Origin: Candidatus Rhodoferax mariagerensis
Lineage (GTDB): Bacteria; Pseudomonadota; Gammaproteobacteria; Burkholderiales; Burkholderiaceae_C
NCBI GenBank assembly: GCA_016719055.1
Contig: JADKAW010000007.1
Span: 62,001 to 126,000, forward strand
Length of the DNA: 64,000 nt
Direction: 5' to 3'
How positions within the stretch are numbered: the first letter of the stretch is position 1; each line of letters opens with the position of its first letter. The notes under the pieces are model-generated. The model did no database searches. It saw only the letters and a program-made list of their open reading frames with translations, and was not told the origin of the DNA. Shown here in pieces: positions 1 to 6,539 of this stretch. A program made the translations under genes and the position numbers.

Positions 1-1
1 C

Positions 2-511
2 GTTGGGGGTATTTTGTTTACTGGCACGATGGTCACAGCCGGGTTGGCGGCAGGCATTTTGAACATTGGTACCGATTTTGGCGAAATGAGCCAATTGTTC
101 ACCGGGGGCTTTAACGGCAGTGGCTATTTCATTGCAGCATCGTTTGGCGCAGGTATTGTCTATGCTGTGGGTTTCAGTCTGGCATCGCTGGTTTTTTCAC
201 GCGGCTGCTGCAGCGTATACCTGATCAGTATTGAAGGTGTGGATGTGCAGGCCATGGAATCTGTTGTTCAAAGCAAGATCGACGAGGCCCGTCATCGCGC
301 CCAGGAAGCGCGAGCCAAGGCAGCGCCAGCGCCAGCGCCGGTTTTCACCGCAGACGCGCAACCATTCGCGCCACTGACGCCCACCACCGCTGCGCCAACA
401 GCGATGGTGGTGCCATCAGCGGCCGCAACGCTGAACTGCCCGCAGTGCCACGCACCACATCTACCTGACGATCGGTTTTGTGGCGAATGCGGCTTGAGGC
501 TGGCATCCTGA
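2..511 (+). CDS. Membrane protein with C-terminal zinc ribbon (5' partial)
   Basis: The reading frame is open to the left edge of the window, so the true start lies upstream; 169 residues are visible. The first part has two hydrophobic segments (roughly residues 1-20 and 38-65), then a charged helical stretch, an Ala/Pro-rich linker and a C-terminal double CxxC motif (CPQC and CGEC, 15 residues apart) that should bind one zinc ion as a rubredoxin-like ribbon. I do not recognise the family. Membrane anchoring plus a cytoplasmic zinc ribbon is the only functional statement the sequence supports. The stop is followed by an 88-bp gap to the next gene on the same strand. Confidence 0.7.
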   Translation, partial: VGGILFTGTMVTAGLAAGILNIGTDFGEMSQLFTGGFNGSGYFIAASFGAGIVYAVGFSLASLVFSRGCCSVYLISIEGVDVQAMESVVQSKIDEARHRAQEARAKAAPAPAPVFTADAQPFAPLTPTTAAPTAMVVPSAAATLNCPQCHAPHLPDDRFCGECGLRLAS

Positions 512-599
512 CACATCTTCAAATAAACTCAGCGGTTCGGATTGTCCCGACCTCAGCAACGCTTCTTGCCGTGACTTCAGTGCCGCTGGTGCACCTGTA

Positions 600-1067
600 A
601 TGGACGCCTGGCTCGATGCCCTGCTGGCGCTGTTGGCTCTACCAAAATATGGGTTGAGCACGGTGTTTGTGGTGTCTTTTGTGTCCGCCACGCTGCTGCC
701 GATGGGGTCAGAGCCGGCAGTTTTTGGACTGGTCAAGCTCAATCCACAGCTTTTTTGGCCCGCCATTGCTGTGGCAACCGTGGGCAACACGCTGGGTGGT
801 GCGTTCTCTTGGTGGCTAGGCCTGGCCTCGCATCGGGTGGTGGAGCGGTATCAGCATTCGTCTCACCACCTGCGGGCGCTGGTATGGCTAGAGCGGCTGG
901 GCCCGCGTGCCTGTCTGCTGGCCTGGCTGCCCGTGGTGGGCGACCCCCTGTGCGCTCTGGCCGGATGGCTCAAGCTGCCTTTCTGGCCGTGTCTGGCCTA
1001 TATGGCGGTAGGCAAGCTGGCCCGCTACGTGGTCATGACGGTGGTTTTGATGGGCGCTTTTGGCTAG
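600..1067 (+). CDS. YqaA-family inner-membrane protein (VTT/SNARE-associated-like)
   Basis: A 155-residue polytopic membrane protein with about four hydrophobic segments. The pattern of a small glycine-rich re-entrant region (TVGNTLGGAFSWWLG, about residues 60-75) followed by a Pro/Gly-rich helix (LPVVGDPLCALAGWL) is typical of the VTT/DedA superfamily in its short YqaA form. These proteins are thought to act in membrane lipid or proton-dependent homeostasis; no substrate can be read from the sequence. The ATG at 600 gives a full-length family member. It is the last host protein gene before the tRNA and the island junction. Family call fairly sure, function unknown. Confidence 0.75.
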   Translation: MDAWLDALLALLALPKYGLSTVFVVSFVSATLLPMGSEPAVFGLVKLNPQLFWPAIAVATVGNTLGGAFSWWLGLASHRVVERYQHSSHHLRALVWLERLGPRACLLAWLPVVGDPLCALAGWLKLPFWPCLAYMAVGKLARYVVMTVVLMGAFG

Positions 1068-1117
1068 TTTTTGGTGAATGTTGGTGGGGCCTTTTGATAT
1101 AGAATCCGGCCCTTGAT

Positions 1118-1193
1118 GCCGCTTTAGCTCAGTTGGTAGAGCAGCTCCTTCGTAAGGAGAAGGTCAACAGTTCGACTCCGTTAAGCGGCACCA
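1118..1193 (+). tRNA. tRNA-Thr (anticodon CGT)
   Basis: A 76-nt cloverleaf can be drawn: acceptor stem GCCGCTT/AAGCGGC, D stem GCTC/GAGC, anticodon loop TTCGTAA with anticodon CGT reading ACG (Thr), T loop TTCGACT, and an encoded CCA end. Position 62 of the T stem is C opposite A52, a mismatch, and the base at the foot of the anticodon stem (G27/A43) is also unpaired. The last 22 bases overlap the island attachment repeat, so the 3' end of this tRNA may be island-supplied. It is the integration site of the island to its right. Confidence 0.95.
1172..1187 (+). other. attL: left 16-bp attachment repeat in tRNA-Thr
   Basis: The 16 bases TCGACTCCGTTAAGCG inside the T arm and acceptor stem of tRNA-Thr recur exactly at 19293-19308. 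A P4-type integrase gene lies just downstream, the usual arrangement for an island integrated into a tRNA 3' end. Confidence 0.8.
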
Positions 1194-1204
1194 TTAGACA
1201 GTAC

Positions 1205-1240
1205 AAAGGCCTTTAAGGAGCGATTCTTAAAGGCCTTTTT
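1205..1240 (+). terminator. Rho-independent terminator after tRNA-Thr
   Basis: A perfect 13-bp stem (AAAGGCCTTTAAG / CTTAAAGGCCTTT) with an 8-nt loop runs into a T tract, 11 bases after the tRNA. It lies inside the island side of attL, so it is carried by the element and restores termination after integration. Confidence 0.9.
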
Positions 1241-1270
1241 CATTGGTAAATCACCTAGTTACAGTACAGC

Positions 1271-1351
1271 GGGGTACAAAGGGCGCTATTGACATTCAAG
1301 GCAAGGCGGGGGTACAAACGGGGGGAGATTGGAAATATCGAGGGGGTACAA
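1271..1351 (+). repeat. Left arm-type integrase boxes (GGGGGTACAAA, three copies)
   Basis: Three direct copies of (G)GGGGTACAA(A) occur at 1271-1280, 1308-1318 and 1342-1351, between the tRNA and the integrase start. The same box occurs near the right end of the island. Position and orientation suit arm-type binding sites of a P4-type integrase. The middle copy overlaps a possible -10 element for the integrase gene. Confidence 0.6.
1289..1318 (+). promoter_or_regulatory. Possible integrase promoter overlapping an arm box
   Basis: TTGACA at 1289-1294 and TACAAA at 1313-1318 are separated by 18 bp, about 80 bp upstream of the integrase ATG. The -10 is poor but the -35 is perfect. The -10 is part of one of the GGGGGTACAAA boxes, which would let bound integrase repress its own gene. 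Confidence 0.4.
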
Positions 1352-1397
1352 GCTTACAGACCCCCGGTTTCCCCCCTTTTACCAATGAAAGTCCCCC

Positions 1398-2636
1398 ATG
1401 TTGACTGATGCCAAGTGCCGTAACGCAGTCTGCCCACCTGATCGCAAACAAGCCCGGTTTACCGACTCTGGCGGGATGTACTTGCAAGTTAGCCCGGCAG
1501 GTTCAAAACGCTGGTTTCTGAAATACCGTGTCGCGGGAGTTGAAAAGCAATTGGCGCTGGGCAGTTACCCGGACGTGTCGTTGACGGCAGCACGCAAAGC
1601 CCGTGATGCGGCGAAGTTGCAAAAGTCTGAAGGTGTTGATCCAGTACAAGCCCGGCAAGTTGGAAAGCTCAAGGAATCTGTGGGCAGCGGTGACACACTT
1701 GCGGCGACGGCAAGCGACTGGCTCGAACGCGGCAAGCCCAACTGGAGCGCTACCCACTATGTCCGCGAAAGCCGCAACATCAATAAAGACCTGATCCCCT
1801 ACCTGGGCAAGCGGGACATTGCCAGCATTAAGCCAATTGAGTTATTGGCGGTGATCCAAAAAGTTGAAGCCCGTGGCGCACTGGACGTGGCACACCGGGT
1901 ATTGATAACGGCGCATGGTGTATGGTGCCACGCTGTGGCCACGGGCCGGGCCGAACGCGACATCACGCCGGACATTAAAAAAGCGTTGAAGCCCCATATC
2001 AAAGAAAACCTGCCAGCCATTACAGACCCGGCGAAGTTGGGCGAACTGTTACGCGCCAGCGAAGCCTACAACGGCGGGCCGATTGTCCGGGCAGCACTGA
2101 AACTCGCGCCGATACTGTTTCAACGACCGGGCAACTTGCGCACAATGCGCTGGGCTGATTTAGATTTTGAGGCAGCGCTGTGGTCAATACCCAGCGAGGA
2201 TATGAAGCGCACCAAGGCCGAAAAGATCAACGGACAAGCCCATGTAGTCCCATTGCCACGGCAGGTGTTGGCGGTTTTGCGTGACATTCAAAAGCTGACA
2301 GGTGATCGGGAATTTGTTTTCCCCGGCTTGCGTGACTGGCGCAAACCAATGTCCGAGGCTGGCATCAGCGCTGCACTGCACGCCATGGGTTACAAAGACA
2401 TTCACACCTGGCACGGCTACCGGGCAACGGGGCGCACCATCTTGCGGCAGGTACTCAAGTATCCCAAAGACGTGATCGAAGCGCAGCTAGCCCACACTGG
2501 CCAGATTACCCACGGCGGTGCATACGACCGGGCAACGCACACAGACGAACGGGCCGATATGCTGCAAGTGTGGGCGGACTATTTGGACAAGCTGGCCAAG
2601 GGCGCGAACGTGATACCTATTCGGGCAGCGGCATAG
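1398..2636 (+). CDS. P4-type tyrosine integrase
   Basis: A 412-residue site-specific recombinase. The N-terminal DUF4102-like arm-binding domain (about 1-85, with GGMYLQV and ALGSYPDVSLTAAR) is followed by the SAM-like core-binding domain (about 95-190) and the catalytic domain. Catalytic-type residues visible are Arg in QRPGNLRTMRW, His and Arg in WHGYRATGR, His in QLAHTG and the Tyr nucleophile in GGAYDRA. It should catalyse integration and excision between the tRNA-Thr site and the island ends. The gene reads away from the tRNA, the standard arrangement. Length and all domains look intact, so the element may still be able to excise. Confidence 0.95.
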   Translation: MLTDAKCRNAVCPPDRKQARFTDSGGMYLQVSPAGSKRWFLKYRVAGVEKQLALGSYPDVSLTAARKARDAAKLQKSEGVDPVQARQVGKLKESVGSGDTLAATASDWLERGKPNWSATHYVRESRNINKDLIPYLGKRDIASIKPIELLAVIQKVEARGALDVAHRVLITAHGVWCHAVATGRAERDITPDIKKALKPHIKENLPAITDPAKLGELLRASEAYNGGPIVRAALKLAPILFQRPGNLRTMRWADLDFEAALWSIPSEDMKRTKAEKINGQAHVVPLPRQVLAVLRDIQKLTGDREFVFPGLRDWRKPMSEAGISAALHAMGYKDIHTWHGYRATGRTILRQVLKYPKDVIEAQLAHTGQITHGGAYDRATHTDERADMLQVWADYLDKLAKGANVIPIRAAA

Positions 2637-2742
2637 AACAGTTTTAGACCACGCCTAGCTATCGGCTGATCCCCGATGGTGAAAACGAGTTTCCCCTGAC
2701 TTGCTGGCGCTGGTTCTTTATCAGGGCGTTTTGGGGGACGGG

Positions 2743-3492
2743 ATGACCAAGGAGGAAATTGCTGCCTGGCGCGAGGGCGTAAACGCACGAATTGACGCGG
2801 TAGTTGGCCTGTGGAACTTCAGAACATCAAGGCCAAACCCGCAAGCTGTGCGTGATTTCATGAATGTCGTTGACTTTGTTGGCAGCATTATTGCTGTTGC
2901 ATTTACGACAAGCATATGGTTGATTGTACTAAGTGCAGCGTGGGACGGACAAAATGCGACTCCTGCCGTTTTCTACGCAGTGGCGCTGTGGTTTGCCGTT
3001 AGCGCAACCTTCAATCGCTACTTTGACGCCAAAGTCGCACAAATCATGGCAGACGCGCTACTGCGCCAAAGCAATGCTATTTGCACTTACGCACGCGATG
3101 GCGACGTCCTTCTGCTGCGAGCATTGCGCGAGCATATGCAAATCGGGCATACGCATATTGAGATCAAGTCAGCAGCCACACCAACCCTCGCAGAACCTGA
3201 GCAAATTGTGATCACAACAATTCCGACAGAATCTGCTGAAATCTTGGAGATACTCAGCCAATACAGAAGTCAGCAATCGCGGGTCGGCGCGCAAAAAAGA
3301 CACGCAAAAGACCCAAAGCAAGCGGACAAGGCCTTGGTCCGCGAGTGCTGGGACGACTGGCAAAAACAGCCTGATCGCTACAAAGGCAAAGCGGCATTCG
3401 CAAGAGATATGCGCGACAAATTCCCAAATCTTCAAAGCATCCCCGTTATCGAGGGCTGGTGCAGAGTATGGGAGGGGGAGCGGACAACCTAA
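2743..3492 (+). CDS. Hypothetical protein with two membrane segments
   Basis: A 249-residue protein of no family known to me. I chose the ATG at 2743 because GGGGGAC lies just upstream; a longer TTG start at 2701 has no good ribosome site. A hydrophobic pair (about residues 45-68 and 80-100) is followed by a soluble, charged C-terminal half rich in Lys, Arg and Gln. The topology suggests a membrane-anchored cytoplasmic domain. It sits between the integrase and the alpA-like gene in the satellite-like module. Confidence 0.6.
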   Translation: MTKEEIAAWREGVNARIDAVVGLWNFRTSRPNPQAVRDFMNVVDFVGSIIAVAFTTSIWLIVLSAAWDGQNATPAVFYAVALWFAVSATFNRYFDAKVAQIMADALLRQSNAICTYARDGDVLLLRALREHMQIGHTHIEIKSAATPTLAEPEQIVITTIPTESAEILEILSQYRSQQSRVGAQKRHAKDPKQADKALVRECWDDWQKQPDRYKGKAAFARDMRDKFPNLQSIPVIEGWCRVWEGERTT

Positions 3493-3494
3493 CC

Positions 3495-3554
3495 CTGCTG
3501 GCACGGTACTTACTCTGCTGGCAGACTGCGCATTCTGCTGGCACAGTGCTATAG
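3495..3554 (+). repeat. Three 20-bp direct repeats upstream of the alpA-like gene
   Basis: CTGCTGGCA recurs at 3495, 3515 and 3535, an exact 20-bp spacing, in the gap between two genes. The core TGCTGGCA is close to palindromic. Related palindromes (GTGCTGGCAC, GTGCCAGCAC), each followed by CATAAA, occur at 4872 and 5768 in the same module. Spacing near two helical turns suggests cooperative binding of a regulator or iteron-like function. Confidence 0.5.
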
Positions 3555-3639
3555 ATTAAGTAGCTACGTATTGGCCTAATCCCCCCGTTTGCTGCACTTC
3601 GCGGCAATAAGCGCCAAAGGCGATTAAGGGGTTTTGAGA

Positions 3640-3972
3640 ATGGCAATTTTGAGAATGAAGGGCGTGCTGGCTGAAACCGGGGTGAACAGCCACGCCACGA
3701 TTTACGGTGATGTTCATGATGGCACATTCACCGTGCCAGTAAAAATCAGCGAGCGTGCTGTAGGCTGGCCTGACACCGAGGTGAAGTCAATCATTGCGGC
3801 GCGTATCGCTGGCAAAACGGATGACCAAATCCGCGAGCTGGTGGTCAAGTTGCATCAGGCGCGGATGGCTGGGACAAACGAGACTTTTCGGACAGACTGG
3901 TTTGATCGCAGTGCGCAACTGAAAAAGCAGGCAGCGCAACGGCGCAAACGCACCACGCTGGCCACGGTTTGA
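3640..3972 (+). CDS. AlpA-family phage-type transcriptional regulator
   Basis: A 110-residue protein whose first 65 residues fit the AlpA/CP4-57 regulator pattern: an initial LRMKGVLAETGV helix-turn-helix, then GTFTVPVKISERAVGWPDTEV, the usual wing, and a helical tail. AlpA-like proteins control excision or replication genes of P4-like elements. I place the start at ATG 3640, with AAGGGG upstream, rather than the TTG at 3634. Three 20-bp repeats lie 100 bp upstream and could be its own operator. The C-terminal 45 residues are basic and longer than a minimal AlpA. Confidence 0.8.
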   Translation: MAILRMKGVLAETGVNSHATIYGDVHDGTFTVPVKISERAVGWPDTEVKSIIAARIAGKTDDQIRELVVKLHQARMAGTNETFRTDWFDRSAQLKKQAAQRRKRTTLATV

Positions 3973-3985
3973 AAGGTGGCATCTG

Positions 3986-4192
3986 ATGACCACCAACACC
4001 ACGCCTGAAAATGACGAGGGGCTTGTCGCCGGGCAAAGCGACAAACCCCAAATGACTATCAACAACGGTGCAGATTTTACTACAAAATTCATAGCGGTTT
4101 ACAGCCGCATCACGACCGCTATCGGCATGGTTGATCTTGCGCTGGCGCTGATGGCTGCGCAGTTTGTGCTGATCGTTTGGGGGGCATTCTGA
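3986..4192 (+). CDS. Small hypothetical protein with C-terminal membrane helix
   Basis: A 68-residue protein: a polar N-terminal half, then one hydrophobic helix at the C terminus (VDLALALMAAQFVLIVWGAF). The stop codon overlaps the ATG of the rha-like gene by one base, so translation is probably coupled. No family recognised. The single tail anchor suggests an inner-membrane location. Confidence 0.55.
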   Translation: MTTNTTPENDEGLVAGQSDKPQMTINNGADFTTKFIAVYSRITTAIGMVDLALALMAAQFVLIVWGAF

Positions 4193-4863
4193 TGACTCAG
4201 ACCACCACACAAACCAGTCTGGCCATTGTCCTAGCCCACGGCCAAAACCTTTTCGTTGACACCAACGTGATGGCCGAATTGTTTGACCGGCCTCACAAAA
4301 ACCTGATACGTGATGTTGACAAACTGGTTCAGGACGGCGTGATGGATCGGCTCAGCCTTGAGCCGATCTCCTACCCGGATTCATACGGTAGGCCACAGCC
4401 CGGCTACCGTCTGAGCGAACGTGATGCCATGGTGTTGATGCCGTTTCTGGGTGGCAAGAGGTCAGCCCAGGGACAAGCCAAGTTGGTTGACGAATTCATG
4501 CGGATGAGGTCAGAGCTACGGCGTTTGGCCGGACGCAAAACAGACCCGGTGTTGCAGCTTGCGTTGAAAAGCAAAAGCGTGACCGCCACGTTAATGACGG
4601 ACTGCCTTGTTGATGCAAGGGCGGCACTGGGCAAGGACACAAAGCCGCATCATTTCGCCAATGAGCACTCACTGTGCAACTGGGTTTTGAGCGGCTGTTA
4701 CGGTCATGTCGATGATGCCGACCTGTGCCCAAAGGACTTGATCCGCCTGGCCAGCATTCGCAGACGCAACACGGTTCTGATTGTTCAGGGCATGAGCTAC
4801 GCCAAGCGCAAGGATGTGTTACGCGAGGCGTTTCCATTGCTGGAGGTAATCGGCCATGGTTAA
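4192..4863 (+). CDS. Rha-family phage regulatory protein
   Basis: A 223-residue protein. Residues 20-105 match the Rha pattern found in lambdoid prophages and satellites: VMAELFDRPHKNLIRDVDKL, then a small wing, PGYRLSERDAMVLMPFLGGKR and a helix with AKLVDEFMRMRSEL. The C-terminal part (about 125-215) resembles a phage DNA-binding domain with YAKRKDVLREAFPLL. Rha proteins interfere with infection by some phages lacking IHF; here the role is probably regulatory. Start chosen at ATG 4192, which overlaps the preceding stop; GGGGGG lies upstream. Part of a tight run with the next gene. Confidence 0.8.
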   Translation: MTQTTTQTSLAIVLAHGQNLFVDTNVMAELFDRPHKNLIRDVDKLVQDGVMDRLSLEPISYPDSYGRPQPGYRLSERDAMVLMPFLGGKRSAQGQAKLVDEFMRMRSELRRLAGRKTDPVLQLALKSKSVTATLMTDCLVDARAALGKDTKPHHFANEHSLCNWVLSGCYGHVDDADLCPKDLIRLASIRRRNTVLIVQGMSYAKRKDVLREAFPLLEVIGHG

Positions 4864-5746
4864 GATTTATTGTGCTGGCACCATAAAACGAGATCGACGC
4901 ACCAAGACCCGCATGGACACGCTCGATGAGCAAATCATGACCGTCCTGAAAGAGGATCACCCCCAGTCCGTCCGCCATGTTTTCTACCGTATGACAGACC
5001 CGCGTCTGGCCGAACCAGTGGAGAAGTCAGACCGGGGTTACAGGCACGTTCAAAGTCGCTGTGTGAAGTTGCGCCGGGCCGGGTTGATCCCGTACAACTG
5101 GATTGCCGACCTCTCGCGTCAGGGCTATTTCGTCAACACCTTTGATGATGCGGGTGACTTCATTCGTCAGATGGGCGGGCTGTACCGGGCGGACCTGTGG
5201 CGTGATGCGGACACCACTTGTGAAGTGTGGGCAGAGTCGCGCAGCATTGCATCTGTGATGCTGGCAGATTGCAAAGAGCTTGCAGTTGACCTCTACCCTT
5301 GCGGCGGATTTTCCAGCCTGTCATTCGTCCATGCTGCTGCTCAGTCACACAATGCCCGTCAGGACGGCAAGCCGCTGACCGTGATCTATGTGGGCGATTT
5401 CGACCCGGCGGGCGTGTTGATCGACGTGGCTCTAGAACGCGAGTTACGGGAGCACCTGCGAAGCGGCATTGACCTCGACTTTAAGCGCATTGCTATCAAC
5501 GAGTGGCAGGTGGAGGCTTACGAGCTGCCCACAAAACCGCGCAAGGAAGGCGACAAGCGCAGCCAGCAAGTCACCTACTCCGTGGAGGCCGAAGCCATGC
5601 CAGCACGCGACCTGCGGGCCTTGTTGCGTGACAACGTGGAGGTGTTGTTACCCGTGGGCGCATTGCAGACGGCAAAAGTTGCAGAACAGTCAGAGCGTCA
5701 ACACCTGCGCAACATGGCGGCGATGTTTGAGCAGGGGCAGCGATGA
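4856..5746 (+). CDS. Toprim protein resembling topoisomerase VI subunit A / Spo11
   Basis: A 296-residue protein. The N-terminal region (about 20-90) looks like the winged-helix CAP domain with RHVFYRMTD, where Tyr44 sits where the DNA-cleaving tyrosine of Topo VI A and Spo11 is found. The second half is a Toprim fold: Glu127 in VWAES, GGFSSLSF, and the Asp pair in VGDFDPAG (Asp181, Asp183) that binds Mg2+. No ATPase (subunit B) partner is present. Such stand-alone proteins are found in phages and islands; their activity is not established. Start 4856 has a strong GGAGG in the end of rha and overlaps it by 8 bp. Could nick or break DNA during element replication; this is inference. Confidence 0.7.
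   Translation: MVKIYCAGTIKRDRRTKTRMDTLDEQIMTVLKEDHPQSVRHVFYRMTDPRLAEPVEKSDRGYRHVQSRCVKLRRAGLIPYNWIADLSRQGYFVNTFDDAGDFIRQMGGLYRADLWRDADTTCEVWAESRSIASVMLADCKELAVDLYPCGGFSSLSFVHAAAQSHNARQDGKPLTVIYVGDFDPAGVLIDVALERELREHLRSGIDLDFKRIAINEWQVEAYELPTKPRKEGDKRSQQVTYSVEAEAMPARDLRALLRDNVEVLLPVGALQTAKVAEQSERQHLRNMAAMFEQGQR
4872..4881 (+). promoter_or_regulatory. Palindromic site GTGCTGGCAC
   Basis: A 10-bp near-perfect palindrome followed by CATAAA, matched by GTGCCAGCACCATAAA at 5768. It lies inside the first codons of the Toprim gene. It shares its core with the three repeats at 3495-3554 and may bind the same regulator. Confidence 0.35.
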
Positions 5747-5767
5747 AAACAGCATCAAGGTTTTATC

Positions 5768-5777
5768 GTGCCAGCAC
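5768..5777 (+). promoter_or_regulatory. Palindromic site GTGCCAGCAC
   Basis: A perfect 10-bp palindrome followed by CATAAA, in the gap 60 bp before the gene at 5828. Same 16-base pattern GTGC(YR)GCACCATAAA as at 4872. Candidate operator for the island's AlpA-like protein. Confidence 0.4.
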
Positions 5778-5827
5778 CATAAACAGTATTATGAGGCTAG
5801 ACCCCAAATACTCTGATCGGGGGGCGC

Positions 5828-6190
5828 ATGGCTAAGAACCGACCCACCACAGACCCCCGTGGTCACAGTCTGCGCATTTACAAAGACATTTACACCAGCG
5901 CCGCATTCGCATCACTTTCACCTCACGATGTGATGGCCTACCTTGCGTTGCTCAGTGAATTGAAGCAGTACAACAACGGCGACTTGTCTTTGCCGTTGAC
6001 CCGCGCAAAGTCGTGCGGCATCGGCCACCACATTACCCTGGCGCGAAGCCTACGGGCGCTATGCGCTGTGGGGCTGGTGGCGCTGGCGCGAAAAGGCGGC
6101 AGTACCAAAGGTGGTCGTCTCGTGATGGCCAGGTGCGGAAGTAGACACCTGTTCTCGATTGCGGTCGTAGCGCTGACCAAAAAAACATGA
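5828..6190 (+). CDS. Putative winged-helix replication-type protein, C terminus doubtful
   Basis: A 120-residue basic protein. Residues 15-90 read like a winged-helix domain of plasmid or phage replication proteins (YKDIYTSAAFASLSPHDVMA, then a helix, then LRALCAVGLVALARKGG). Family members I know usually continue after the Lys-Gly-Gly wing into a short aromatic strand; here the frame continues into residues that do not look like that, so a frameshift or truncation near 6095 is possible. ATG 5828 follows GGGGGG at a good distance. It is the last gene of the satellite-like module. Confidence 0.5.
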   Translation: MAKNRPTTDPRGHSLRIYKDIYTSAAFASLSPHDVMAYLALLSELKQYNNGDLSLPLTRAKSCGIGHHITLARSLRALCAVGLVALARKGGSTKGGRLVMARCGSRHLFSIAVVALTKKT

Positions 6191-6539
6191 GCGGTCATAC
6201 GACCTGAAAAATCGACTCCTGATCGTTCTCGTCTCTTGTGGGGCGGAAGACGACACCTGTGTATACCCGCTTCAGGGAAGTCCAGTGGTCTCTTGCTAAT
6301 TCCTCAAACACCCCGTCTACCACGCAGGCGTGAAAGTACAGAACACCCAATACAAGAGCGCCCGAAAGCGCCTTTCTGGGGCGCAGTTTCGTGAGTGGAG
6401 GTTGAAGCTGCCGCCGAGACCGTTATCGCGTTTCCAAAAAGGTGATCTCCTTGTGATCATTTCGTGATGACTTCGTGGGCATCGGCGGGGTGCAATACGC
6501 CTGTCCCTAAACCCCAACTCACCTTTTTGGAGCATCACC
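6191..6539 (+). other. Intergenic region, 349 bp
   Basis: I see no gene here. It joins the phage-like module to the lipoprotein/two-component operon. The last 100 bases contain four 11-bp repeats (listed separately). A weak GC hairpin (around 6358-6383, GCGCCCGAAAGCGCC) may end upstream transcription. Confidence 0.5.
6440..6483 (+). promoter_or_regulatory. Four 11-bp tandem repeats, candidate response-regulator operator
   Basis: The units AGGTGATCTCC, TTGTGATCATT, TCGTGATGACT and TCGTGGGCATC follow each other without gaps, each with GTGAT or GTGGG at the same phase. OmpR/PhoB-family regulators bind head-to-tail 11-bp half sites of this kind. The block lies 57-100 bp before the lipoprotein gene, which precedes an OmpR-type regulator gene, so autoregulation is likely. 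Confidence 0.6.

Noticed and set aside
3495..3510. A sigma-54 promoter (TGGCACG then TTAC) in the first 20-bp repeat
   Set aside because: The -12 element is TTAC rather than TTGC and the other two repeats do not fit; the repeat structure explains the similarity better.
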